Source: an uncultured Lachnoclostridium sp.
Lineage (GTDB): Bacteria; Bacillota; Clostridia; Lachnospirales; Lachnospiraceae
Length of the DNA stretch: 39,293 nucleotides
Reading direction: 5' to 3'
Assembly: GCA_930986645.1 (NCBI GenBank)
Contig: CAKNJS010000024.1
Location: forward strand, 1-39,293
The notes under the pieces are model-generated. The model had not been told where the DNA came from, did not search any database, and was given only the letters and a program-made list of their open reading frames with translations. The position numbers and the translations under genes were made by a program. Shown here one piece after another: positions 24,766-34,764 of this stretch (position 1 is its first letter; every line of letters begins with the position of its first letter).

Positions 24766-26073
24766 ATGGCTAATAAAAGTCCAAAGAAAAAATTATTAAT
24801 ATATGCACATTATTATGTCCCGGATGTCGCATCCACCGGCCAGATATTAAGGGAATTAGCAGAAGGTATGCTTGATACTTTTGATATTACTGTTATCTGT
24901 GTGGTTCCTTCTTATTCCGGTACAATCAGTGATAAATATAAAACTCAGAAATATTATTTAGAAGAAATAAACGGTGTAAAAACACTTCGCATCCGGGTGC
25001 CGGAATTCAGCAAAACAAATAAATTGAGCAGAATCAAAAATATTCTTGGATATTTCTTCGGTGCAATGTCCGCAACCTTTAAAGTGGGACCACAGGATTA
25101 TGTACTATCTATCTCTCAACCGCCGATTCTTGGAGGATTGATCGGAGTATGGGGAAAATGGATAAAGCATGCAAAATATATTTATAATATTCAGGATTTT
25201 AATCCTGAACAGACGGTGGCAGTTGGATACAGTAAGAATAAACTGATTTTAAATGCTATGCTTTGGTTTGACAAATTAAGCTGCAAAAGAAGCAATCTAG
25301 TTATTACTGTTGGAAGAGATCTTGTAGAAACAATGAATAAACGCTTTAAAGGGCGGAAAGTTCCAAAGACAGTTATGATCAACAACTGGATTGACGAAAA
25401 AGAGGTATATCCTATTCCGGCAGACGATGAGAATGTTTTGGCATTTAAAAAAGAATACGGGCTGGAAGATAAGTTTGTCATTATGTATTCCGGAAATATT
25501 GGGCTTTATTACGATCTGGAGAAATTGGTCAAAGTTATGAAACAATTTCGAAAAGGATACACTCTTACAGGCGTGTATGAGAAAGGCCCTCAAACAGCAG
25601 ATGGGCGGGAAGTTGTTTTTGCTTTTGTGGGCGCCGGTTCTGTATTGGACAAACTTGTCCTATATACGAAAAAACATCATTTTGAAAATGTCATATTTAT
25701 CCCATATCAGGATAAAAAGAATCTGATTTATAGTCTGAACGCAGGTGATGTCCATTGGTGTGTTAATGCCAGAGGAATAAAAGGAGTCAGTGTACCCTCG
25801 AAAGCATATGGGATTATGGCTGCCGGGAAACCAATATTAGGTGTGTTAGAAAAAGGGACGGAAGCCAGATGTTTGATTGAAGATACAGAATGTGGTAAGT
25901 GTTGCGACCCCGGAGATTATGTAGAAGTCGCAGATTTAATCAGATGGTACATAGAAAACGCAGGGACTGAAAGAGTAAAACAGATGGGACTAAATGGACG
26001 AGAATACCTTGTAAAGCATTTGACTAAAGGGATATCTATAGCTAAATATAAGAAGGCAATTTTAGAAAGTTGA
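24766..26073 (+). CDS. GT4 glycosyltransferase, WbuB-like
   Basis: A 435-residue GT-B fold glycosyltransferase. Its N-terminal acceptor domain starts with YYVPDVASTGQILRELAEGM, and a nucleotide-sugar domain begins near VIMYSGNIGLYYDLE (~235). The PSKAYGIMAAGKPILGV segment is typical of WbuB-like GT4 enzymes, which often act early on the lipid-linked acceptor. It is cytoplasmic and membrane associated. It is the first gene of the AT-rich part of the locus, 121 bp after the initiating transferase, in a spacer with small AT palindromes but no clear promoter. Sugar donor unknown. Confidence 0.85.
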   Translation: MANKSPKKKLLIYAHYYVPDVASTGQILRELAEGMLDTFDITVICVVPSYSGTISDKYKTQKYYLEEINGVKTLRIRVPEFSKTNKLSRIKNILGYFFGAMSATFKVGPQDYVLSISQPPILGGLIGVWGKWIKHAKYIYNIQDFNPEQTVAVGYSKNKLILNAMLWFDKLSCKRSNLVITVGRDLVETMNKRFKGRKVPKTVMINNWIDEKEVYPIPADDENVLAFKKEYGLEDKFVIMYSGNIGLYYDLEKLVKVMKQFRKGYTLTGVYEKGPQTADGREVVFAFVGAGSVLDKLVLYTKKHHFENVIFIPYQDKKNLIYSLNAGDVHWCVNARGIKGVSVPSKAYGIMAAGKPILGVLEKGTEARCLIEDTECGKCCDPGDYVEVADLIRWYIENAGTERVKQMGLNGREYLVKHLTKGISIAKYKKAILES

Positions 26074-26083
26074 GGTAACCAGA

Positions 26084-26674
26084 ATGAACAGTAACTGGTT
26101 CAAGCTTATAATGAAGGCGACAAAAGTTCAGTATGGGAAAAAACTTCTCTTGAAAGGTATGCCCATCATTTTTAATAAAAATGGTGCAAAACTGTGTATC
26201 GGGGATAACTGTGTGATCAAAAGTTCTTTCCTTTCTAATCTAGTAGGGCTTTATTCGCGAACAATTATCGTAACAAGATCACCGGAAGCTGAAATTTATA
26301 TTGGAAATAATGTAGGAATATCCGGTGCAACTATATACGCACGGAAGAAAATCACAATAGGTGATAACACTTGTATTGGCGGAAACTCCAAAATATTAGA
26401 CAATGATTTTCATCCTATCGAGTGGGAAACAAGAAATCGTCTTATACGGGATGTGCATGGAGGCAATGCTTCGGAGTTGATCCCATCAAGAGAGATTAAA
26501 ATAGGAAAGAATTGTTTTATTGGCTGTAACAGTATTATTTTAAAAGGAACAGTTTTGGGCGAAGGGTGTGTAGTTGGGGCTGGGGCTGTTGTAGCTGGGA
26601 AATTTGAAGACAATACTGTGATTGCAGGGAATCCGGCAAGAGTGATTAAGAAATTAGAGGAAGATAATGAGTAA
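26084..26674 (+). CDS. Hexapeptide-repeat acetyltransferase of the EPS locus
   Basis: A 196-residue left-handed beta-helix acyltransferase of the WcaF/WbbJ/Vat group. Hexapeptide repeats run through most of the protein (IGDNCVI, IGNNVGISGATIYA, IGDNTCIGGNSKI, IGKNCFIGCNSII). The NDFHPIEW histidine matches the catalytic position, and the C-terminus has the GNPARVIK signature. It probably O-acetylates a sugar of the repeat unit using acetyl-CoA. It lies 10 bp after the upstream glycosyltransferase, and its 3' end overlaps the next gene by 8 bp, showing tight coupling. Confidence 0.87.
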   Translation: MNSNWFKLIMKATKVQYGKKLLLKGMPIIFNKNGAKLCIGDNCVIKSSFLSNLVGLYSRTIIVTRSPEAEIYIGNNVGISGATIYARKKITIGDNTCIGGNSKILDNDFHPIEWETRNRLIRDVHGGNASELIPSREIKIGKNCFIGCNSIILKGTVLGEGCVVGAGAVVAGKFEDNTVIAGNPARVIKKLEEDNE

Positions 26675-27749
26675 GAAGAAAATATGTTTTATCGCCCAGT
26701 TCCCACCCCCGATACATGGCCTATCAAAGGCTGTGGATACACTGTATAATTCGAGACTACAAGAAAAATATGAATTTGAAAAAATTAATATTACGGATAA
26801 TAAAAAGATATTTTTAAATCTTTTACAATTAATAAAAAGCGACGCTGATTTATTTTATTTTACAATCAGCCAGACTAAAGGTGGTAATCTGCGGGATCTG
26901 ATTATATTTAAACTTTTGGAGGTAAGGGGAAAAAAATGTCTAATTCATCTTCATGGAGGATATTATCGTCAACTTGTAGATTATCATATGCCGTTATGGC
27001 AACGTAAAGCAAATTATAAAGCTGTAAAGAAACTTGCAGGCGCAATCGTACTAGGCAAATCACTTAAGTCGATATTTGTCGGTATGCTTGATAATAGAAA
27101 AATATTTGTTGTCCCCAATTGTGTCGATGACAAATATGTAATGGCTCAGCCCCAATTTGAGCTGAAACAGAATACATTGACTAAAAGAAATGTTAAACAT
27201 ATTCTTTTTTTATCAAATATGATTCGCACAAAAGGATATCCTGTTCTTTTAGAGCTCGCAAAAGAAGAAAAGTTGCGCTGTGATGCAGGAGCGGTATGTA
27301 AATATCATTTCGATTTTTGTGGCGAGTTTTTTTCTGAAGATGAAGAACAGTATTTCAATGATTATATACAAAAATATGGGCTTAATGATTATGTTACTTA
27401 TCATGGTGTTGTTGTAGGTGATGAAAAAAGGGCATTTCTCAAGAAATCTGATTTTTTTGCTTTACCAACTCGATATCCAAAAGAAGGACAGCCTATTAGT
27501 ATTATTGAAGCAATGGCAAATGGGCTTTATATTATCACTACGGATCATGCAGGAATTCCAGATTTAGTAACGAATGGGGTAAATGGTATAGTCTTAAGAA
27601 AATCACAACAGTTAAAGCTGAATATGCTTGATAAAGCTCAGATTAGTCAGGTCGCTAAAAAAAATAGGGAGATTGCTCAATCGAAATATAGTGAAATTTT
27701 CTATATACGTAATATGGAAAGATGTTTTGAGGAGGTTCTGAGCAAATGA
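26667..27749 (+). CDS. GT4-like glycosyltransferase
   Basis: A 360-residue retaining GT-B glycosyltransferase. The N-terminus FIAQFPPPIHGLSKAVD is the glycine-rich acceptor-domain loop, and the donor-binding part starts near ILFLSNMIRTKGYPVLLE (~185). The E-x7-E-like motif is EGQPISIIEAMANG, followed by TTDHAGIPDLV. It would add one sugar to the lipid-linked repeat unit. Its start overlaps the acetyltransferase and its stop overlaps the next gene (ATGA). Donor and linkage unknown. Confidence 0.85.
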   Translation: MSKKKICFIAQFPPPIHGLSKAVDTLYNSRLQEKYEFEKINITDNKKIFLNLLQLIKSDADLFYFTISQTKGGNLRDLIIFKLLEVRGKKCLIHLHGGYYRQLVDYHMPLWQRKANYKAVKKLAGAIVLGKSLKSIFVGMLDNRKIFVVPNCVDDKYVMAQPQFELKQNTLTKRNVKHILFLSNMIRTKGYPVLLELAKEEKLRCDAGAVCKYHFDFCGEFFSEDEEQYFNDYIQKYGLNDYVTYHGVVVGDEKRAFLKKSDFFALPTRYPKEGQPISIIEAMANGLYIITTDHAGIPDLVTNGVNGIVLRKSQQLKLNMLDKAQISQVAKKNREIAQSKYSEIFYIRNMERCFEEVLSK

Positions 27750-28927
27750 AAAAAATATTATTTGTTCTACCTCATATGTTATGTGGCGGGGTTGAAAAAG
27801 CGTTATTCTCTTTAGTACATGAAATGCCTAAAGATGAATATGATATCAGCATTATGGTTGTAAAATCGGAAGGCGAGTTTGTAGATTTGGTTCCGGATTA
27901 TGTTCATTATAGTGAAATTCCATTGAATTCTAAAATACGTGAAGGATTGATGCTAGGTGGTATTAAAGCCTCTCTTTTTCATTATGCTCGTAATATGGAT
28001 TTATCGGATTTATGTAAAGTTATCATAAAGATTGCTAAGAAAGATCCTCTTGCTACTTTACTTTGTGATATGGAAATGATTGATGTATTGCCTGAAGTGT
28101 ATGACATTGCGGTTTGCTTTCATATTCATATGCCATTTTTGGTAAGATATGTAGTGGATAAAGTCAATGCAAAAGTTAAATATGCATGGATTCACAATGA
28201 TTTTAAGAAGAGTGGATTTGATGTCTTAAAAATAAAATACTGTTTGGATCGATACGATCATTACTTTGCAGTATCTGAACAACTTTTAGAGGAATTCGTT
28301 CAGATTTTTCCGGAGTACAAAGAAAAAGCTTCGGTAGCACATAATATTGTATCAGAAGTCTATATAAAGAGTAATATTTCTAAAGACTCAGTCACTGAAT
28401 ATAATAGTGGGACTTTGAATTTGCTAACTATTGGACGCTTAGATAAGCAGAAGGGCTATGATCTGGCTGTTAAAGCATGCAGAATTTTAAAGAATAAAGG
28501 GCTAAATTTTCATTGGTATGTATTAGGAAGCGGTACAGAGGAAAGAACAATAAAGAAGATGATTCGGGAAAATGATGTTAATGATCATTTCCATTTATTA
28601 GGTATAAGAACAAATCCATATCCCTATATTAATAATTGTGATATATATGTTCAACCATCTAGACATGAAGGGTATGGAATAGCCGTTGCTGAGGCCAGGA
28701 TGTTGAATAAGCCTATTATATGTACAGATTTTACCGGGGCAAGAGACCAGATTATAAATGGATATACTGGTTCAATAGTAAAAATTGATGCCGAGTCTAT
28801 AGCAGAAGAAATAGAGGATTTAGCAGTTGATTCAAATAAACGTAAAAGATATGAGAACAATCTATCTAAAAGCGTGAAAAGCTATGACGGTGAGCTAAAA
28901 AAAATTATGACTTATTTTGATATATGA
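27746..28927 (+). CDS. GT4 glycosyltransferase
   Basis: A 393-residue GT-B enzyme. The N-terminus FVLPHMLCGGVEKALFSL carries the GGVEK motif typical of GT4 family acceptor domains. The C-terminal half has LLTIGRLDKQKGYDLAVKA (~222) and PSRHEGYGIAVAEARMLNKP with the E-x7-E pair, then DFTGARDQI. It is likely to act on an inner part of the repeat unit in the cytoplasm. It overlaps the preceding gene by 4 bp and is 14 bp before the next. Low GC like its neighbours. Confidence 0.88.
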   Translation: MKKILFVLPHMLCGGVEKALFSLVHEMPKDEYDISIMVVKSEGEFVDLVPDYVHYSEIPLNSKIREGLMLGGIKASLFHYARNMDLSDLCKVIIKIAKKDPLATLLCDMEMIDVLPEVYDIAVCFHIHMPFLVRYVVDKVNAKVKYAWIHNDFKKSGFDVLKIKYCLDRYDHYFAVSEQLLEEFVQIFPEYKEKASVAHNIVSEVYIKSNISKDSVTEYNSGTLNLLTIGRLDKQKGYDLAVKACRILKNKGLNFHWYVLGSGTEERTIKKMIRENDVNDHFHLLGIRTNPYPYINNCDIYVQPSRHEGYGIAVAEARMLNKPIICTDFTGARDQIINGYTGSIVKIDAESIAEEIEDLAVDSNKRKRYENNLSKSVKSYDGELKKIMTYFDI

Positions 28928-28941
28928 GGTGATGCCGGATA

Positions 28942-30033
28942 ATGAAAGTTTTGTTTATTACAAATATACCTGCACCATATAGAATAGATTTTTACAATGA
29001 ATTAGGGAGATATGTAGATTTAACAGTATTATTTGAGGCAAAAGGCGCCAGTGATCAAGGGATTAGATTCAATTGGAATATAGATAAGATTAAAAACTTT
29101 AGAGCGATTTTTTTATCTGAAGGTAATATCAAAGAAAGAACTGTGGATTGGAAGATATTCAAATATCTAAAAAAAAGGGAATATGACAAAATTGTTGTAA
29201 CAAATTACTCCTATTTTACCGAAATGGCCGCTATATTATATCTGAAATTTATGCGAATTCCATATTATATGGAGACAGATGGTGGAATTGTACGTTCAGA
29301 AAATGCTTTAAAAAGATTATATAAAAGATTTTTGGTTTCAGGCGCAAGAGGATATTTTAGCCCAAGTGAAAAGTCAGATAAATATTTAGAGTTTTATGGT
29401 GCAGATGCAACTAAAATCTATAGATACCCATTTACTTCCTTAAGCAAGGCGGATATTTTATCTCGTCCTTTAGACCACGCTGAAAAGTTAGCGTTGAGAA
29501 AAGAGTTGTTAGTGACAGAGGATTTTATGATTTTGGGAGTTGGACAGTTTATTTATAGAAAAGGCTGGGATATACTTTTAAAAGCTGCGGATCATATAAA
29601 GGCACAATGCGGCATTTATATTGTTGGTGGTGTAGCAGGCGATGAATACAGAAAATTGGCAGATAGAATTAGTACAAAGGTTCATTTCTGTGAGTTTAAA
29701 AGTAAAGACGAATTAGCAAAATATTATAAAGCAGCAGATTTGTTTGTTCTTCCCACTCGTGAAGATATTTGGGGGTTGGTCATTAATGAAGCTCTAGCAT
29801 ATGGATTGCCAGTAGTAACAACTGATAATTGTGTTGCTGGGTTAGAATTAATACGTAATAATGAAAATGGATATATCATCCCATGCGAAGATGAAAAAGC
29901 ATTGATGGAAGTTTGTAATAAAGTAATAATTTCAAATAGAAAAGAAATGAGTGAAAAATGCTTAGAGATTATTCATCAATATACAATCGAGAATATGGCT
30001 ATGGTACACTTGAAATTATTCGATATGATTTAA
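28942..30033 (+). CDS. GT4 glycosyltransferase
   Basis: A 363-residue GT-B enzyme with the N-terminal signature FITNIPAPYRIDFYNELG, seen in many capsule GT4 proteins. The donor-domain blocks are ILGVGQFIYRKGWDILLKA (~198) and PTREDIWGLVINEALAYGLP, with the paired glutamates spaced as in E-x7-E variants. GAGGTG precedes the ATG. It is predicted to add one sugar to the undecaprenyl-linked intermediate; substrate unknown. A 42-bp spacer leads to the polymerase gene. Confidence 0.87.
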   Translation: MKVLFITNIPAPYRIDFYNELGRYVDLTVLFEAKGASDQGIRFNWNIDKIKNFRAIFLSEGNIKERTVDWKIFKYLKKREYDKIVVTNYSYFTEMAAILYLKFMRIPYYMETDGGIVRSENALKRLYKRFLVSGARGYFSPSEKSDKYLEFYGADATKIYRYPFTSLSKADILSRPLDHAEKLALRKELLVTEDFMILGVGQFIYRKGWDILLKAADHIKAQCGIYIVGGVAGDEYRKLADRISTKVHFCEFKSKDELAKYYKAADLFVLPTREDIWGLVINEALAYGLPVVTTDNCVAGLELIRNNENGYIIPCEDEKALMEVCNKVIISNRKEMSEKCLEIIHQYTIENMAMVHLKLFDMI

Positions 30034-30075
30034 TTGTATAGCGAAAATATTATTTTATAAGGAGGATAATGACTA

Positions 30076-31341
30076 GTGGAGAATAAATATAGTCTAAAAT
30101 TTGAATTAGGAATAGCTTTAAGCATATTCTCTCTGCCATTGTCATGGTCTATATCGCATATCCTCGGTAGAAATCTAAGTATTATTACAGATTTTTTTAT
30201 GGCCTTATCACTCATACTATTATTAAATTTACGCAAACCGATAATAAGGATGCGTAAAATTGAATTGTTGTTTATAATTTACCAGACGTTAGTATTATTT
30301 TACATTTTGTTCTGCCAGAATAGGCCTATAGTTTCAGAATTGATTTATAATGGGTATACAATTGCAGTTCTTTTTATACTAGTAATACAAAAACGAAATA
30401 AAGAATTTTCAAAATTATTGTACTGTTTTTGTGTGCTTGGTGGAATTATAATATTAGTTACTTTTTTGTATGCAACCAATTTCTTTACTGTATGGAGTTG
30501 GAAAACACGTTTTTCTTTAGCCGATTCAGGTGATCCTCTGACATTATCAGATAGAATAATGATTGCTATGATTGCATTTTACTTATGGAAACCAGACAAA
30601 TTATTGTTAAAACCAGTAAAATATTTATTTATTTTAATGGGGGTTGTTGGAATTTTAGCCACGGGAGTACGAAAAACATTATTGATAATTCCTTTACTAT
30701 TGGTGCTTAATTTCTACTATTCAATGAAAACAATTATAGTTACACAAAAAACGGTTTTTAAAGCCATCAAATCTATAATAATAATGATTTTTGCCGTGAT
30801 AGTATTAATAATAGTTTTGAATAAAGTACCAGGCATTCGTGATAGTTTAAGTAGTCAACTTGATTTTTTAGCTGAAAGAACAATAAGTGGTATTCAATCA
30901 TATTCAGGAAACGAAATGACTGATGTATCTGCAATGACAAGAGTTGCTTTAAGGAAACAAGTAATTCAGCGTTGGCTTGCAGATGATGGACTTTTGGAGA
31001 TTTTGTTTGGACATGGATATATAGAAACATATGTTGATGTTCCTATTATCCAAATATTCTCGGATTTGGGAATATTTCTTGGAATAATATATGTTTTCTT
31101 TTCTTTAATATTGCCTTTGAAAATAATTTTAGAGAAAAAAGGTACTTTAGATATAAACATTCGTCTAATGAAACTTATGGTTGCCCCAATTCTAATAAAT
31201 CAGTTTGTAAGTGGCGTACCCTATGGTTATAGATTTTGGCTACCGCTGACTTACTTACTAGCACTAGTAGACAATAAATCAAGTGTTATAAGAATTAATA
31301 AGTTAGCAAAGGATAAGTTGAAAGAAAATATTATAAGATAA
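30076..31341 (+). CDS. Wzy-like polysaccharide polymerase
   Basis: A 421-residue very hydrophobic protein with about ten to twelve predicted membrane helices and a larger extracytoplasmic loop (~270-320) containing several charged residues and arginines. Topology, low sequence conservation and position among glycosyltransferases fit an O-antigen/EPS polymerase, which joins flipped repeat units on the outer membrane face. The short GVRKT segment resembles the loop of Wzy/O-antigen ligase-type proteins. The start is GTG with AGGAGG 10 nt upstream; the nearby ATG at 30068 is in a frame that stops at once. Family call is from topology and context more than motifs. Confidence 0.75.
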   Translation: MENKYSLKFELGIALSIFSLPLSWSISHILGRNLSIITDFFMALSLILLLNLRKPIIRMRKIELLFIIYQTLVLFYILFCQNRPIVSELIYNGYTIAVLFILVIQKRNKEFSKLLYCFCVLGGIIILVTFLYATNFFTVWSWKTRFSLADSGDPLTLSDRIMIAMIAFYLWKPDKLLLKPVKYLFILMGVVGILATGVRKTLLIIPLLLVLNFYYSMKTIIVTQKTVFKAIKSIIIMIFAVIVLIIVLNKVPGIRDSLSSQLDFLAERTISGIQSYSGNEMTDVSAMTRVALRKQVIQRWLADDGLLEILFGHGYIETYVDVPIIQIFSDLGIFLGIIYVFFSLILPLKIILEKKGTLDINIRLMKLMVAPILINQFVSGVPYGYRFWLPLTYLLALVDNKSSVIRINKLAKDKLKENIIR

Positions 31342-31363
31342 ACACCAGTAAGGAGTGTAAAAA

Positions 31364-32623
31364 ATGAAATATTCTGTTGTTGTAGCTCATCCTGGCAAAC
31401 AACATTCATATAGAGTTGTGGATACTTTATATAAAAATGATGAATTACAATGTTTTATCACATCTGTATATAATAACCAAGGACATTTGACTAATATTCT
31501 TTATCGTTTAGCTCGGGGTAGTATAAAGAAAAAGATTGGAAGTCATTATATTTCTGATATCCCTCGAAATAAAGTTAAAGTTTTTTGTGAGCCTTTGGGA
31601 ATTTTTTCTTTAATTTCGCTAAAAATTCCTTTTTTAAAAAAGCATTATACTCAAATAAACAATATATTAAATGATTCTTTTGGAAATAAGGTAGCTAATT
31701 ATGTGAAAAGAAGAATGCCTGATGCAGTAATATCATATGATTATAATTCTGCTGTGTTATTTGAAAGATTATCTGATGAATATCCAGATGCTATTCGAAT
31801 TTTAGATGTATCAATCGCCACCCGACCGTTTATGCAAGAAGAATTTAAAAAAGATTATGAACGAACAAGAGAGAAAGCCCTTATTAATAATTACACAGAA
31901 ATTTGGAGCAAAGATAGTATGGAGCGTTCTTATCGAGAAATTGAAAAGGCTGATTATTTTCTGGCGCCATCAAAGGTAGTGAAAAAGAGTTTGATGTTTT
32001 GCGGGGTTTCAGAGGATCGTATAAAAATAGTTCCATATGGAACAGATTGCTCCAGATTTAAATACAAGCCTAGGACTATACAAGGAGGACCTTTAAAATT
32101 AATTTTTGTTGGAGCAGTAGATTACCGAAAAGGAATACATCACTTATTAAAAGTAGTATCAAAATTTGATCAAACAGAAGTTGATGTAAAATTAGTTGGA
32201 TCCTATAATCCGGAAGATTCTATTTTTCAAAAATATTCATCAGTTAATAATATTCATTTTTGTGGATTTGTGACACAGGATAATCTAGTTCAATGTTATT
32301 ATGAGTCAGATGTATTTGTATTCCCAACACTTGGTGAAGGGTTTGGTATGGTTGTATTAGAAGCAATGAGCTGTGGTTTGCCTGTTATTATAACCGATGT
32401 TGCTGGTGGAAACGATGCTATTACAGATGGTGTGGATGGTTTTGAATTTGAAGCCGGAAATGATGACCAATTATTTGAAAAAATAAAATGGTTTATAGAT
32501 CACAAATCCGAATTGCCTAAAATGGCAGAAGCAGCAAGAAAAAAGGCTGAGAGATATACTTGGGATATCTATAGTGAACGATTACAATCTACAATTGATG
32601 AAATTATGGAGGAAGCAAGATGA
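31364..32623 (+). CDS. GT4 glycosyltransferase
   Basis: A 419-residue GT-B enzyme. The acceptor domain begins VVVAHPGKQHSYRVVDTLY. The C-terminal domain shows PLKLIFVGAVDYRKGIHHLLK (~245) and PTLGEGFGMVVLEAMSCGLPV with an intact E-x7-E pair, then TDVAGGNDAI. AAGGAGTG precedes the ATG. Its stop overlaps the next glycosyltransferase start by 4 bp. It probably transfers a hexose-type sugar in repeat-unit assembly; donor not identifiable. Confidence 0.89.
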   Translation: MKYSVVVAHPGKQHSYRVVDTLYKNDELQCFITSVYNNQGHLTNILYRLARGSIKKKIGSHYISDIPRNKVKVFCEPLGIFSLISLKIPFLKKHYTQINNILNDSFGNKVANYVKRRMPDAVISYDYNSAVLFERLSDEYPDAIRILDVSIATRPFMQEEFKKDYERTREKALINNYTEIWSKDSMERSYREIEKADYFLAPSKVVKKSLMFCGVSEDRIKIVPYGTDCSRFKYKPRTIQGGPLKLIFVGAVDYRKGIHHLLKVVSKFDQTEVDVKLVGSYNPEDSIFQKYSSVNNIHFCGFVTQDNLVQCYYESDVFVFPTLGEGFGMVVLEAMSCGLPVIITDVAGGNDAITDGVDGFEFEAGNDDQLFEKIKWFIDHKSELPKMAEAARKKAERYTWDIYSERLQSTIDEIMEEAR

Positions 32624-33711
32624 AAATAATGATATATGCGACCCCAGAAAGTAAAGGACATCATTATATTTATTTTTATACAATTGTACATGCGATTCAG
32701 GAGAAGATGCCGGAAGTAGATATTGTTGCTGTTTTGCCCGAAATATGTGACGAAATAAAATGTCGCCAATTGTTAATTGAAGGGATAAATTGGGGAACAA
32801 AGAGTTTTATAGAATATTTTAAATTAATGCAGTCTTTTCTCAAAATTGTAAAGGATGAGAAACCAGATTGTATTCATATTCAGTGTGGTGATAATTTTTA
32901 TCGTTTTTTTGGATTAGGATTTAGAAGATTAAGAAAATATAATCCTGTGATTACGTTTCACCATATGAGACGAAGTAAATTACGGGATATAAGTTTACAC
33001 TGTATATTTAATAACATTGCATATGGAATTGTTCATACAGAGTCTTTACGGCGTATGTTGTTGGAAATGGGGATTAATAATGTTATGCATATTGAATATC
33101 CTCAATTTCAGAAAATAAAGTGTCCAAGCCCCACGAATGCAAAAAAAAATTTAGGCTTAAGTGAAAAGGTGCCAGTGTTACTTGCTCTTGGCGCTACAAG
33201 AGACGATAAGGGACTTGATATCTTACTAGATGCTTTAAATCTAGTAAAATACAATTTTCAGTTATTAATTGCTGGTCAGGAGTCATCATTCACAGAATCC
33301 TATATAGACAAACATACTCAAAAGTATGCTGAAAAAGTAGTAAAAAAATTAAAATTTCTTGATGATTATGAATTTGCAGAATGTTTAAGTGCTGCAGACT
33401 TTGTGATTCTGCCATACAAAAAATGCTTTGATGGTGCGAGCGGTCCACTTGGCGAGGGTGTAATACAGGGAAAAACTATTATCGGTCCTAATCATGGAAG
33501 CTTGGGGGATATAATAACCCGCAATCATCTAGGATATGTGTTTGAAGCTGAAAATGTTCAGTCGCTGTCGAAAATTATTAATTTGGCGCTTACTGAAACG
33601 CAACGACATGATAGCGCATATGTCAATTATCAAAGAGAATTAAGTCCAGAATTATTTATTTCAAGGTATGTGGCGCTCTTCGAGAAAGTTACTGCTATGA
33701 GAAAGGAATAA
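32620..33711 (+). CDS. GT4-like glycosyltransferase
   Basis: A 363-residue GT-B protein whose donor domain includes PVLLALGATRDDKGLDILLDA (~180), CLSAADFVILPYKK and GASGPLGEGVIQGKTI, followed by GPNHGSLGDII. The acceptor half contains HIQCGDNFYRFFG and TFHHMRRSKLRD. The E-x7-E motif is altered (only one clear glutamate), as in several EPS transferases. It overlaps the previous gene (ATGA at 32620-32623). It is the last gene before a 1.1-kb non-coding, transposase-scarred gap. Confidence 0.82.
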   Translation: MKIMIYATPESKGHHYIYFYTIVHAIQEKMPEVDIVAVLPEICDEIKCRQLLIEGINWGTKSFIEYFKLMQSFLKIVKDEKPDCIHIQCGDNFYRFFGLGFRRLRKYNPVITFHHMRRSKLRDISLHCIFNNIAYGIVHTESLRRMLLEMGINNVMHIEYPQFQKIKCPSPTNAKKNLGLSEKVPVLLALGATRDDKGLDILLDALNLVKYNFQLLIAGQESSFTESYIDKHTQKYAEKVVKKLKFLDDYEFAECLSAADFVILPYKKCFDGASGPLGEGVIQGKTIIGPNHGSLGDIITRNHLGYVFEAENVQSLSKIINLALTETQRHDSAYVNYQRELSPELFISRYVALFEKVTAMRKE

Positions 33712-34174
33712 AATGATTTGTTTCAAAAGTGATTAGTTGTGAGTTCTTATCGGCTCTGAAGTGAAACATACATTTATCATGTAGGAAGAGAATCAGGCGA
33801 CTGTTGTGAAGATGTCTAATGTTCATATAAAAAGGTATGTTTATTGGTGTGTGTTCTTTAATTTTGAAAAATGTTATTGAAATATAGTGTAATTGTATAA
33901 GATCTGCAGTTGCTACAAATATCTTGTACATTTGGTTTTAGATAGGAAAATTCGCATGATCTATAAAAGGTTAGAGGATTACTGCCAATTTTTTCGGTTT
34001 TCGAAATAAAAGACAAATATCGGGCAAGATTATTTTTTAAGTAAATGACTGAAAAGCATAAATGTATTTACCCGGACCCGCTTAATTATTTTAAGGGGGG
34101 AATCGAAGAACATACTGTTATTTGTGTGAGATCGATTATTTCATAAAATATTCCGAGCAATGATATTGAGAAAG
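33712..34174. other. Non-coding AT-rich stretch
   Basis: No open frame here has a ribosome-binding site, conserved motif or domain. A minus-strand frame at 33695-33931 has no plausible start signal. The sequence looks like decayed DNA belonging to the insertion sequence remnant to its right. Confidence 0.5.
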
Positions 34175-34640
34175 TCATCTTACACACTTTATTAAATAAT
34201 AGAAGGCTTCAATATCAGGAGAATCAAAGATGCTCATATCCGCTTTTGCAGAATCAATGGACTGACAGATGGGCTCTGTAATATCAACAAGTTGATCAAA
34301 TACGAGCTGCAAATCATCTAAAAAAACCTGTTTGAAACGAGTGTGATTTTAGAAGCATCCGTAACTTTGGTGGAACCGAAGAATTCACAAAGAGGTTTTG
34401 AATAAACGAGAAAAGCAAGGAGAAGCTTGTCTGTAGGAATTGAGAAAATACGTTGAATGATCAAAACCCAGAGGAAAGCTTACAAGGGGTATTTACGGGT
34501 TCTGCCCGTTAATGCATAAAAATGATTTCTGGAAGAAATCGGAATAATTTCATCAATGTCGATATGAGTTCCTAATAGGGAAAGAAACGTAGGGTTGTCA
34601 TTTTCAAATTTTTCTTGGTAATTTGAAAAATATCCGCCAG
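34175..34640 (-). pseudogene. Decayed IS transposase, N-terminal part
   Basis: Read on the minus strand, two frames join to give a recognisable Firmicute IS transposase N-terminal region: NPTFLSLLGTHIDIDEIIP, RNHFYALTGRTRKYPL, then an in-frame TAA (replacing the expected Tyr codon before AFLWVLIIQRIFSIP). LCEFFGSTKVTDASKIT follows, then a +2 frameshift (an extra AC near 34350), then TRFKQVFLDDLQLVFDQL and DITEPICQSIDSAKADMS. Similarity stops after IFDSPDIEAF and the catalytic C-terminal half is missing. It is therefore nonfunctional. The family is probably IS1182/IS4-superfamily with a DUF772-like N-terminus, but the exact family is not certain. Confidence 0.7.
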
Positions 34641-34673
34641 AGAAAGCTATTTATATTGTATCACAGATATCAG

Positions 34674-34747
34674 AATAACTCCTTTCTTGGATGGTGGCTT
34701 ATGGATTTTTGACGACTTTGTTATACCATATCCAGTGAGGAGTTATT
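34674..34747. repeat. Long imperfect inverted repeat beside the transposase remnant
   Basis: AATAACTCCT (34674-34683) and AGGAGTTATT (34738-34747) are perfect complements. Inside them CTTGGAT/ATATCCAG and GGT/ACC extend the stem. The element is 74 bp and may be the end structure of the decayed insertion sequence or a small non-autonomous element. Confidence 0.5.
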
Positions 34748-34764
34748 TGTATTTTAGTAACAAA

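Noticed and set aside
33695-33931. Minus-strand 78-codon frame in the gap
   Set aside because: No ribosome-binding site, no recognisable domain, and it overlaps the end of a glycosyltransferase gene.
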